Shown here one piece after another: positions 33,414 to 41,567 of a stretch of DNA of 64,000 bases (positions are counted from its first letter, which is position 1; each line of letters begins with the position of its first letter). The notes beneath the pieces were generated by a model. It saw only the letters and a list, made by a program, of their open reading frames with translations, was not told where the DNA came from and made no database searches. The stretch covers positions 62,001 to 126,000 of the forward strand of contig DAVZHW010000001.1 in assembly GCA_052273625.1 (NCBI GenBank), written 5' to 3'. Both the position numbers and the translations under genes were made by a program. This DNA is from Fimenecus sp052273625 (GTDB lineage Bacteria; Bacillota; Clostridia; Oscillospirales; Acutalibacteraceae).

Positions 33414-33896
33414 TCACTTGTGATATTTGCCGCCCGAGGAAATTTGAAACGCCCTGTATATCTGCTCTAAAAGCATTATACGAGCCATTTGGTGCGGAAA
33501 TGTCATCTGCGACATTGAAAACTTGAAATCGGATAAATTTTTAATTTCGTCGCTCAAGCCGAAGGAGCTTCCGATTATAAAAGCAATATTGCTTTTGCCG
33601 TTTACCGCTATTTCAGACAATTTTTGACTAAAAGCCTCGCTCGACGATTGCTTGCCCTCAATACACATTGAAAAAACATAAGAATTTGACGGGATTTTAG
33701 CCTTTATTTGCTGTGCTTCGGCGGCAAGAGCGTTTTTAATTTCGTTTTCAGACGGATTGTCCGACAGCATTTTCGGAGACAGCTCAACGATGTTCAGCTT
33801 GCAATACGCAGAAAGCCGCTTTTGGTATTCCTCCGAAAACTCACGCATATATTTTTCCTTGAGCTTGCCTAAGGCAATGATTGTTACGCCTATCAC
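33414..33896 (-). CDS. rlmH: 23S rRNA (pseudouridine1915-N3)-methyltransferase RlmH
   Basis: A 160-residue SPOUT methyltransferase. The start is GTG at 33896 (MIGVTIIALGKLKEKYMREF), which matches the family N-terminus and length (about 159) and overlaps the walJ stop as GTGA. A longer TTG start at 33920 is unlikely. The SAM knot motif IAFIIGSSFGLSDEI and the C-terminal MTFPHQMARIMLLEQIYRA are diagnostic. Confidence 0.95.
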   Translation of the reverse strand: MIGVTIIALGKLKEKYMREFSEEYQKRLSAYCKLNIVELSPKMLSDNPSENEIKNALAAEAQQIKAKIPSNSYVFSMCIEGKQSSSEAFSQKLSEIAVNGKSNIAFIIGSSFGLSDEIKNLSDFKFSMSQMTFPHQMARIMLLEQIYRAFQISSGGKYHK

Positions 33897-34687
33897 AGCA
33901 TCACCGCCTTTGAGTCCCAAACAGGCTTTGCGATTTTGAGGATATAGTCGCTGTCCTCCTTTGCGCCTGCGCAGGTAAGAGAAGCATAGGTGGTCTGATA
34001 TGCAAGCTCGGGGAAATTGTTCTCCTTGCTCAAATGCCCCAAAACAAGCCTTGTTGTACCGCCTTCAAGGAGCTTAACTGCTTCGTCGGCGCAAGAGTCG
34101 TTAGACAGATGTCCCTTTTCGCCGAGTATTCTCTTTTTAAGCTGATACGGGTATTTCGTGCTGTTTTCAAGCATACGAATATCGTGATTCGACTCAAGCA
34201 AAACAAGGTCGGAGCCTGAAATTGCATTGTGCACGGTGCTCGTCATAATGCCGAGGTCGGTTGCGACGGAAATTTTTCGTCCGTCGGGCGTTTCGACGGT
34301 GTAGCCGCAGCTTTCAATTGCGTCGTGAGAGGTGCGGAACGGCTTTACAAATATACCGTTTGAATCATAGCCGTTTTCGTCAATCGGCAAAGTGTCGATA
34401 TTTTTGCCCTGAAGAGTGTTCTCTTCAAGAAATTCCAAAGTCTTTTCAAGTGCAAGGACTTTAATATTATGCTTTGATGCAAAAACCTTTAATCCGCCTA
34501 TATGGTCGGAATGTTCGTGCGTTACAAATATAGCGCTTATGCTGTCGGGGTCAACGCCGATATTGTGAAGCGCCTCATCGGTTCGCTTTGCACTGACACC
34601 CGCATCTATAAGCACGCCGTTTTCGCCACAGCCTATGTAAATTGAATTTCCGCTTGATGACGAAAACAGCGGACAGAATTTTGCCAT
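33893..34687 (-). CDS. walJ: WalJ/YycJ-family metallo-beta-lactamase-fold hydrolase
   Basis: A 264-residue MBL-fold protein. The metal motif HEHSDH is near 57-62 and the later ligands are in SHDAIE, ATDLG and LGHLSKENN. YycJ/WalJ is linked to cell-wall and replication-division coordination in Firmicutes and usually lies close to rlmH, as here. No walRK genes are in the window. It overlaps rlmH by 4 nt. Confidence 0.92.
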   Translation of the reverse strand: MAKFCPLFSSSSGNSIYIGCGENGVLIDAGVSAKRTDEALHNIGVDPDSISAIFVTHEHSDHIGGLKVFASKHNIKVLALEKTLEFLEENTLQGKNIDTLPIDENGYDSNGIFVKPFRTSHDAIESCGYTVETPDGRKISVATDLGIMTSTVHNAISGSDLVLLESNHDIRMLENSTKYPYQLKKRILGEKGHLSNDSCADEAVKLLEGGTTRLVLGHLSKENNFPELAYQTTYASLTCAGAKEDSDYILKIAKPVWDSKAVML

Positions 34688-34700
34688 AATTACTCCTTGA

Positions 34701-35555
34701 TTATTCGGGTAAGATTGAATTTGTTGTTATATAGGTTACGCCTGCGTTTACCATTGCGTCAAGATGATACTTGTCGTCAACAGTCCAACAAGCCGCAACA
34801 AGTCCCTTGTCAAGAAGCTTCTTAATCATATCGGGACGAGGCGAGTTGAAGTCTGAGGAGAAGTCCATACCCTTGCAGCCGCTGTCAACCGCCTGCTGAA
34901 TGTTCTTGTCGGTAAGATAATCCACAAGGTACCACATTTCAAGCTCCTTGTCGATTTTGTTAAGAACCTGCAAGTCCTCCAAAATAAAGGAAATTACAAC
35001 GCAGGTCTTTTCAATTCCGTTCTTTTTAAGCATATCATAGAAGCTCTGCATTTTGTCTGTGCGAGGGTCCTTGATTTCGATGATGGGACGGCAGTTGTAT
35101 TTTTTGCAAATGTCGATATACTCCTGGAGAGTGCACATTTTAACGTCAAGGTGCTTGCCGATATTTGCGCCTCTGAGCATTTTGAGCTTCAAAAGCTCTT
35201 CGCTCGAATGTTCCTTTATATCGCCCTCGCCGCTGAAAAGTGTTTCAAGGTTCGGGTCATGCGCTACCATCCAAACGCCGTCCGTTGCCATGTGAGTATC
35301 GCACTCAATTCCGTAGAAATTGCCGTGCTTGCCCGCTGCCTCAAATGACGGTGCGGTGTTCTCGGGATTAACGCCCGAAAGACCTCTGTGAGCAACAAAT
35401 TTGGTTGTTTCGAAGTTTATATCACGAAGCTCGGTAGCCTTTTTAAGCTCCATGGGAGAAATCGGCTTTTTTCTCATATTCTTGTACACGGCCTTTTTGA
35501 AAACCGGAGAAAATTTGTAACCCATAAACGCCGTAAACCTGTTAAGCTTTCTCAT
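34701..35555 (-). CDS. Glycerophosphodiester phosphodiesterase
   Basis: A 284-residue GDPD-family TIM barrel. The catalytic region is intact: VAHRGLSGVNPENTAPSFEAA, then GIECDTHMATDGVWMVAHDP supplying the Glu/Asp metal ligands and second His. It hydrolyses glycerophosphodiesters to glycerol-3-phosphate. No signal peptide is evident, though the first 45 residues are basic and may associate with membrane. It is the first gene of the leftward operon, 13 nt before walJ, with SD aggaggt. Confidence 0.93.
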   Translation of the reverse strand: MRKLNRFTAFMGYKFSPVFKKAVYKNMRKKPISPMELKKATELRDINFETTKFVAHRGLSGVNPENTAPSFEAAGKHGNFYGIECDTHMATDGVWMVAHDPNLETLFSGEGDIKEHSSEELLKLKMLRGANIGKHLDVKMCTLQEYIDICKKYNCRPIIEIKDPRTDKMQSFYDMLKKNGIEKTCVVISFILEDLQVLNKIDKELEMWYLVDYLTDKNIQQAVDSGCKGMDFSSDFNSPRPDMIKKLLDKGLVAACWTVDDKYHLDAMVNAGVTYITTNSILPE

Positions 35556-35593
35556 TTTAATTACCTCCTGAGTGAAAGCGTTTTATTAAAAAC

Positions 35594-35622
35594 ATTATAA
35601 AACAATTTTCTAAAAAAGTAAA
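35594..35622 (-). promoter_or_regulatory. Sigma-A promoter of the GDPD-walJ-rlmH-PIN operon
   Basis: On the minus strand TTTACT (35622-35617), 17-bp spacer, TATAAT (35599-35594). The -10 is perfect and the -35 matches 4 of 6. Confidence 0.6.
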
Positions 35623-35688
35623 CAGTATATATTGATAAGTCGGGACAACAATAAAGCAAAGGCAAAGCATTTTTTAAGCGTTGATTGC

Positions 35689-35717
35689 TTGACACGGATA
35701 TTGTAATATTCTATAAT
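35689..35717 (+). promoter_or_regulatory. Perfect sigma-A promoter of the ligase-racemase-asnB-glmU-pth-mfd operon
   Basis: TTGACA (35689-35694), 17-bp spacer, TATAAT (35712-35717): full consensus at both hexamers. It is followed by SD agaggt and the ATG at 35756. It is one of the two strongest-looking promoters in the window. Confidence 0.92.
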
Positions 35718-35755
35718 TAAATGATACATATAATAGTGTAAAGAGGTAGTGTTTT

Positions 35756-36967
35756 ATGCATTTTGAAGAGAGAGAATTTCTCCCGGTAATACTCGGCGCC
35801 GATATAACGGCGTATTCGCTCGCAAGAAGCTTTCACGAGGAATATCATATTAAATCGCTTGTTTTGAGTATGTCCGAGGGCGGTTACATTGCCAACTCCG
35901 ATATAATCGAAAACAGAGTTTTCCCCGGCCTTGAAAAAAAGGAGGTTCTTGTTGAAAGACTTCTTGAAATCGGCAAGGAATTTGAGGGCAAAAAGAAGCT
36001 TATTGTTCTCGGCTGCGGCGATTGGTATGTCAGAGCTCTTATAGAGTCTAAAAAGGTGCTTGAGCCTTATTATATTGTTCCGTATATTGACGAGGATTTG
36101 CTTAATAAAATTGTTCTCAAGGATAAATTCTATGAGATTTTTGAAGAGCTCGGTCTTGATTATCCCGAAACCTATGTTTATGAGTGCGGAAAAGAAAACG
36201 ACCTTAAATTCGATTTCAAATATCCCGTAATTGCGAAGCCTGCAAACTCCGCAATGTATCACTATGCGAAATTTGAGGGCAAGAAAAAGGTTTTCTCCTT
36301 TGACAATGAAGAGGATTTGCGTAAAATGCTCTCAAACCTTGAAAAGTCGAGTTATGACTATAAATTTCTTATTCAGGATAAAATTCCCGGCGACGATACC
36401 TATATGCGAGTGCTCACCTGCTATTGCGATAAAAATTCAAAGGTTCGCTTTGCGGCTCTCGGAAGAACCTTGCTTGAGGATCACACCCCGACGGCTATCG
36501 GAAATCCCGTTGCTATTATCAATGAGGTTAATCCCGATATTGTTGCGGCGGCTACAAAGTTCCTTGAGCATATCGGTTATGTCGGCTTTGCGAATTTTGA
36601 TATAAAATACGACGAGAGAGACGGAAAATACAAGTTCTTTGAGATAAACGTTCGCCTCGGCAGAAGTAATTTCTATGTTACGGGCAGCGGCTTTAACACG
36701 GTTAAATGGATAGTTGACGACTACATTTATAACAAGCTTGACGATTATACGGTTGCCGACAACATAAATCTTTATTCGGTTGTGCCGAAGGGCGTCATTA
36801 TGAAATATGTTCCCGAAAGCGATTTCAAAGATCTTGCGAGAAAGCTTTTCAAGGAGGGGAAGGTTACCTATCCTCTGCTTTATAAGGCTGATAAAAATTT
36901 GAAGCATAATTTCTATGCGAGGGCGGCCTTGCTCAACCAGTATAGGAAGTTTAAAAAATATTTTTAA
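35756..36967 (+). CDS. ATP-grasp carboxylate-amine ligase, candidate D-aspartate ligase
   Basis: A 403-residue ATP-grasp protein: N-terminal Rossmann-like part (PVILGADITAYSLARSFHEE), ATP-grasp core with DKFYEIFEELGLDYPETYVY, YPVIAKPANS, and the metal-binding C-terminal motif FFEINVRLGRSNFYV. ATP-grasp proteins of this type include Enterococcus faecium D-aspartate ligase (Asl), which adds D-Asp to the stem-peptide lysine. The neighbour encoding an Asp/Glu racemase supports this reading. The exact substrate is inferred, and other amino-acid ligations are possible. Confidence 0.75.
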   Translation: MHFEEREFLPVILGADITAYSLARSFHEEYHIKSLVLSMSEGGYIANSDIIENRVFPGLEKKEVLVERLLEIGKEFEGKKKLIVLGCGDWYVRALIESKKVLEPYYIVPYIDEDLLNKIVLKDKFYEIFEELGLDYPETYVYECGKENDLKFDFKYPVIAKPANSAMYHYAKFEGKKKVFSFDNEEDLRKMLSNLEKSSYDYKFLIQDKIPGDDTYMRVLTCYCDKNSKVRFAALGRTLLEDHTPTAIGNPVAIINEVNPDIVAAATKFLEHIGYVGFANFDIKYDERDGKYKFFEINVRLGRSNFYVTGSGFNTVKWIVDDYIYNKLDDYTVADNINLYSVVPKGVIMKYVPESDFKDLARKLFKEGKVTYPLLYKADKNLKHNFYARAALLNQYRKFKKYF

Positions 36968-36982
36968 TAAGAATGTGAAAAT

Positions 36983-37693
36983 ATGAAGGAAAAAATTTTA
37001 GGAGTTCTCGGCGGCGTAGGTCCGCTTGCGACGATATATTTTGCAGACCTTGTCGTTAAAATGACCGACGCCAAAACCGACCAGGAGCATATTGCAATGG
37101 TTATCTTAAACCATTCGTCGATACCCGACAGAACGGATTATATCCTTGATAAGACGAAGCCTAATCCGTTGCCTGTTATGATTAAAGACGCAAAGCTGCT
37201 TGAGGACGATAACTGCGACTTTATTGTCATACCGTGCAACACGGCGCATTATTTCTATGACGAAATTCAAAAAAGCATAAATATTCCGATAATCAATATT
37301 CTTGAGGAAACCGTTCGCTATTGCGAAAGGACTATACCGAACATTAAAAAAATCGGCGTTCTTGCAACTGTCGGCACTCTCAAATCAAAGGCTTATCAGA
37401 ATATAATCGAAAAGCACGGACTTGAATGTGTAGTGCCGTCGGCAGAGGATCAGGAGTCGCTGATGAACATCATTTACAATCAGGTGAAAGCGGGCGAGAA
37501 GGTCGATATATTCGAGTTCCACCGTATAATCGGCGAGATGAAAAAGCAGGGCTGCGATGCGGTTGTGCTCGGATGTACGGAGCTTTCGGTTATTAAAAAG
37601 GATTTCAAAATTGACAGTCCCGACGTTGTAGATTCAATGGAATGTCTTGCAAGAGCGAGCATCCTTGCTTGCGGCAAAAAGCTTAAAGCGTAA
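36983..37693 (+). CDS. Aspartate/glutamate racemase family protein (RacD-type)
   Basis: A 236-residue PLP-independent racemase with both catalytic cysteines: Cys85 in VIPCNTAHYF and Cys198 in VVLGCTELSV. The N-terminal LGVLGGVGPLATIYF is typical of aspartate racemase rather than MurI. It follows the ATP-grasp gene by 15 nt. The likely role is supply of D-Asp to the ligase. Glutamate racemisation cannot be excluded. Confidence 0.88.
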   Translation: MKEKILGVLGGVGPLATIYFADLVVKMTDAKTDQEHIAMVILNHSSIPDRTDYILDKTKPNPLPVMIKDAKLLEDDNCDFIVIPCNTAHYFYDEIQKSINIPIINILEETVRYCERTIPNIKKIGVLATVGTLKSKAYQNIIEKHGLECVVPSAEDQESLMNIIYNQVKAGEKVDIFEFHRIIGEMKKQGCDAVVLGCTELSVIKKDFKIDSPDVVDSMECLARASILACGKKLKA

Positions 37694-37714
37694 AATTTTT
37701 TAAGAGGTAAATTT

Positions 37715-39559
37715 ATGTGCGGATTTGTAGGCTATGTAAATGCCGAAAATGACAAAGAAACAAATCAGAAGATTATCAAAGCGATGGCGGACAGAATAAT
37801 CCACAGAGGTCCCGACCAGGACGATTATTATGTCGATTCCGAGGTTTCGCTCGGCTTCCGCAGACTTTCGATTATCGACCTTGACGGCGGCAGTCAGCCG
37901 ATTACCAATGAGGATGAGTCGAGAGTTATCGTTTTTAACGGCGAGATTTATAACTATCAGGAAATCAGAGAAGAGCTTATCGAAAAAGGTCATATTTTTA
38001 AGACAAAGACCGATACGGAGGTAATTCTTCACGGCTTTGAGGAATACGGAAAAGATATTCTCGCAAGGCTCAGAGGTATGTTTGCGTTTGTTATCTGGGA
38101 CAAAAACACGAAAAAGCTTTTCGGCGCAAGGGATATTTTCGGAATTAAGCCGTTTTTCTATTATCTCAACGAGGGTAATTTCCTTTTTGGCTCGGAGATA
38201 AAGTCGTTTTTGTCAAATCCCCTTTTCAAAAAGGAATTTAACGAGGAAAGACTCCCCGATTATCTTTGTTTTGAGTATATTCCGACTACCGAAACAATGT
38301 TCAAGAATGTATATAAGCTTGAGCCGGGCAGTTGTTTTGAATATGAAAACGGCGTGTTTAATACTAAGAGATATTTCACACCCGAATATGATATTGACGA
38401 CACAAAGAACATAGAGTATTGGGAAAATCTTATCGACGAAACGTTCAAGGGCTCGACTGTGGCTCACGGTATTGCGGACGTTGAGGTCGGTTGCTTCCTT
38501 TCAAGCGGTGTCGATTCAAGCTATGTTGTTCACGAAATGGCAAAGCGCAATAAGGTTAAGACCTTCTCGGTAGGTTATGCCGAAGAAAAATATTCGGAGC
38601 TTGACAGAGCTGTTAAGTTTGCAAAACACGAGGATGTTCCGAACTTTACTAAAAAAATTACGGCAGAGGAATATTTCTCTGTCGCACCTATGGTTCAGTA
38701 TTATATGGATGAGCCGCTTCCGAATCCGTCGGCACTTGCGCTTTATTTCCTTGCAAAACTTGCTTCCGAGCAGGTTAAGGTTGTGCTTTCGGGCGAGGGC
38801 GCAGACGAACTTTTCGGCGGTTATCACTATTACAGAGAGCCGCTTGACTTTGAAAAATATATGAAGGTTCCGCAGGGACTCCGAAATCTTTTCGGAAATG
38901 TTGCGGAGAAAATGCCTGCTTTTCACGGAAAGAGATTTTTGACAAGAGGCAGATACCCGATTGAGCAGAGATTTATCAGATGCAACTACGTTTACAATCA
39001 CTCGGAGCTTGACAAGGTGCTTGCAAAGGATATTCCGTCAAAAGAGCCGTGGACATATACAAAGCAGTTCTTTGACGAGGTCGAGGGCGAGGATGATATT
39101 ACAAAAATGCAGTACGCCGATATCAGAACTTGGCTTGTGCAGGATATTCTTGTCAAGGCGGACAGAATGAGTATGGCGAACTCGCTTGAATTGAGAGTTC
39201 CCTTCCTTGATAAGGAAATGCTCAAGGTAGCCTTGCAAATCCCGTCGAAATACAGAGTAAACGACGAGACAACAAAGGTTGCGTTGCGTGGTGCGGCGGC
39301 AAAGGAATTACCTGCCGAAACCTCATCAATGAGAAAAACGGGCTTTTTAACTCCGTTGAACGATTGGCTCAAAAGAGACGAATTTTATAATTTGGTTAAG
39401 GAAAAATTCGAGTCTGACGAAGCGGCAATGTTCTTTAACCGTGATTATATAATTAAATTGCTTGACGATCACAAGTCGGGCACAGCACACAACATGAAAA
39501 AAATATGGTCGGTTTATTCTTTCCTTCTTTGGTATGAGAAGTATTTTGTTGAAAACTGA
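37715..39559 (+). CDS. asnB: Asparagine synthase, glutamine-hydrolysing
   Basis: A 614-residue enzyme. The class II glutaminase domain begins MCGFVGYVN (Cys2 nucleophile after Met removal) with MADRIIHRGPDQDDYY. The ATP-PPi synthetase domain has SSGVDSSYV near 259-267 and LSGEGADELFGGY near 370. It may simply make L-Asn. In Lactococcus, however, the AsnB-like AsnH amidates the D-Asp of the peptidoglycan bridge, and the position after a D-Asp ligase and racemase suggests the same here (inference). Confidence 0.93.
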   Translation: MCGFVGYVNAENDKETNQKIIKAMADRIIHRGPDQDDYYVDSEVSLGFRRLSIIDLDGGSQPITNEDESRVIVFNGEIYNYQEIREELIEKGHIFKTKTDTEVILHGFEEYGKDILARLRGMFAFVIWDKNTKKLFGARDIFGIKPFFYYLNEGNFLFGSEIKSFLSNPLFKKEFNEERLPDYLCFEYIPTTETMFKNVYKLEPGSCFEYENGVFNTKRYFTPEYDIDDTKNIEYWENLIDETFKGSTVAHGIADVEVGCFLSSGVDSSYVVHEMAKRNKVKTFSVGYAEEKYSELDRAVKFAKHEDVPNFTKKITAEEYFSVAPMVQYYMDEPLPNPSALALYFLAKLASEQVKVVLSGEGADELFGGYHYYREPLDFEKYMKVPQGLRNLFGNVAEKMPAFHGKRFLTRGRYPIEQRFIRCNYVYNHSELDKVLAKDIPSKEPWTYTKQFFDEVEGEDDITKMQYADIRTWLVQDILVKADRMSMANSLELRVPFLDKEMLKVALQIPSKYRVNDETTKVALRGAAAKELPAETSSMRKTGFLTPLNDWLKRDEFYNLVKEKFESDEAAMFFNRDYIIKLLDDHKSGTAHNMKKIWSVYSFLLWYEKYFVEN

Positions 39560-39574
39560 AAGTGAGGCATTATT

Positions 39575-40927
39575 ATGTCTGAGAAATGCGCAGCGGTAAT
39601 TTTAGCAACAGAAGAAAACCCAAGTATTACAACCTATCGTTCTATTTATATGATGAACCTGTTATCAAAGCCGATAATCGGTTGGGTAATAACGGTACTC
39701 AGAAGATGCGGAATCGAAGATATTTCGGTTGTTGTGTCCGATAATGACGTTACTATCACGCCGTATGTCGAGCTTTTGGGCTGTGCGTCGTATAAAAGAA
39801 AGCAGATTGAAAACGAATCAATCGATTTTATGAAAAAGCATTGCGAGGGCAACATTCTTGTCGTAAGAGGCGACGCTCCGTTTATTGACCCGATTGTGCT
39901 TAGAAACGCATTGGTTGAGCACGAAAACAACGGCAACGAGGTTACGGTCGTCAGCACACAGGTTGATGTGCCGTTCGGATATTCAAGAATAGTCAGAGGT
40001 GCTTCGGGAGAGCTTCTTTCGGTTGTAGAGGAGAAGAATGCAGCCGCTGACGAAAAGAAAATCAGAGAGGTAAGCTCAGGCTCATATTGGTTTGATGCGA
40101 TAATGCTTCTCCGAAGCCTTGAAAGCTGTGTTAAATTCCACAAGGACGCCGTTGACAATGCGGTCAACGAGATTGTGGCGTTCGGCGGAAAGGTCGGCGC
40201 ATATTATGCGGACTCCCCCGATATAGTTTTGCGTGCGAGCAACAGGAGACGTCTTTTGACGCTCAACGAAAAGGCGAGAAAAAATGAAATTTTGAGACAT
40301 ATCGAGGCAGGCGTTGACATTCCGTGCGTTGACGGTGTTATGATCGAGTCGGATGTTGAAATCGGTGTCGGAACAACGATTTTGCCGGGTACGATTTTAA
40401 GAGGCAAGGTAAAAATCGGCAAGGGCTGTAAAATCGGTCCTAACACCTTGATAGAAAACAGCACGGTCGGCGATAATGTTATTCTAAACGAAACGCAGTG
40501 CTATCAGTCTACAGTTAAAAACGGATGCAATATAGGTCCGTTTGCACATATAAGACCTAATTCTGTTGTCGGCGACAGCGTTCATTTGGGCAACTTTGTT
40601 GAGGTCAAAAACTCGTCGATTGACACGGGGACAAAGGTTTCACACCTTACCTATGTCGGCGACAGCGACGTCGGAAAGCACGTTAATTTCGGCTGCGGAA
40701 CAGTTACCGTAAACTACACGGGCAGGGCAAAATTCAGAACAAAAATTATGGATGATGCGTTCATAGGCTGCAACACAAACCTTGTAGCACCCGTAACGGT
40801 CGGCGCAGGCGCATATACTGCGGCAGGCTCGACAATAACCGAGGACGTACCCGATTCCTCACTCGGAATTGCAAGAGCAAGGCAGGTTAACAAGCTCGGC
40901 TGGAGAATAAATAAAGATAACGAATAA
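39575..40927 (+). CDS. glmU: GlmU-like protein with disrupted uridylyltransferase site
   Basis: A 450-residue protein collinear with bifunctional GlmU. The C-terminal left-handed beta-helix keeps the acetyltransferase motifs: IRPNSVVGDSVHLGNFVEVK, His357 in KVSHLTYVGD, NFGCGTVTVNYTG and ITEDVPDSSLGIARARQ. The N-terminal domain has lost the nucleotide loop: where E. coli has LAAGKGTRM and Lys25, this protein has LATEENPSI (10-18) and Ile24. GTGHA is replaced by ENESID (79-84). GDAPFID and GYSRIVR remain. Acetyltransferase activity is likely; UTP-dependent activity is doubtful. Confidence 0.9.
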   Translation: MSEKCAAVILATEENPSITTYRSIYMMNLLSKPIIGWVITVLRRCGIEDISVVVSDNDVTITPYVELLGCASYKRKQIENESIDFMKKHCEGNILVVRGDAPFIDPIVLRNALVEHENNGNEVTVVSTQVDVPFGYSRIVRGASGELLSVVEEKNAAADEKKIREVSSGSYWFDAIMLLRSLESCVKFHKDAVDNAVNEIVAFGGKVGAYYADSPDIVLRASNRRRLLTLNEKARKNEILRHIEAGVDIPCVDGVMIESDVEIGVGTTILPGTILRGKVKIGKGCKIGPNTLIENSTVGDNVILNETQCYQSTVKNGCNIGPFAHIRPNSVVGDSVHLGNFVEVKNSSIDTGTKVSHLTYVGDSDVGKHVNFGCGTVTVNYTGRAKFRTKIMDDAFIGCNTNLVAPVTVGAGAYTAAGSTITEDVPDSSLGIARARQVNKLGWRINKDNE

Positions 40928-40942
40928 AACAAGAGGAAAACT

Positions 40943-41551
40943 ATGTTTGACAGACTTAACAAAAGAGGCAAGACTGTCGGCACGCCTGAATTTCTTGTGG
41001 TGGGGCTCGGAAATCCCGATAAAAAATACACCCTCACAAGGCATAATTCGGGCTTTTTGTGCGTCGATGAGCTTGCCGAAAAGCACGGCTTCAAAATAAA
41101 CAAATTAAAATTTAAGGCTCTTATTGCCGACACGGTCATAAATTCTCACCGTGTAATCGTCATGAAGCCGCAGACCTATATGAATTTAAGCGGCGAAGCG
41201 GTAAGAGAGGCTGTAAATTTCTATAAAATACCGCCCGAAAACGTCATTGTGATTTTCGACGATATTTCGTTGGACGTCGGAAAGCTGAGAATTAAGAGAA
41301 AGGGCTCGGATGGCGGTCACAACGGTATAAAAAGTATTGTTTCGTGCATTTCAAGCAACAATTTCCCGAGAATAAAGCTCGGCGTGGGCAAAAAACCGCA
41401 TCCCGATTATGACCTTGCGGCGTGGGTGCTCTCGGAGTTCAAAAAAGACGAGGCGAAGCCGTTAAAGGAAGCAATCGACAACGCTTGCGACGCACTTTTG
41501 CTTATGCTCGACGGAAAAATTGACGAGGCAATGAACAAGTTTAATTCATAG
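40943..41551 (+). CDS. pth: Peptidyl-tRNA hydrolase
   Basis: A 202-residue hydrolase recycling peptidyl-tRNA. It has an N-terminal extension of about 15 residues before FLVVGLGNP. The catalytic His lies in TRHNSGF, with MNLSGEAV, the Asp in FDDISLDVGKLRI and GSDGGHNGIKSI all present. The SD (gagga) supports this start. It lies 16 nt before mfd, the usual pth-mfd pair. Confidence 0.96.
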   Translation: MFDRLNKRGKTVGTPEFLVVGLGNPDKKYTLTRHNSGFLCVDELAEKHGFKINKLKFKALIADTVINSHRVIVMKPQTYMNLSGEAVREAVNFYKIPPENVIVIFDDISLDVGKLRIKRKGSDGGHNGIKSIVSCISSNNFPRIKLGVGKKPHPDYDLAAWVLSEFKKDEAKPLKEAIDNACDALLLMLDGKIDEAMNKFNS

Positions 41552-41567
41552 GAGATAAATTTTAACT

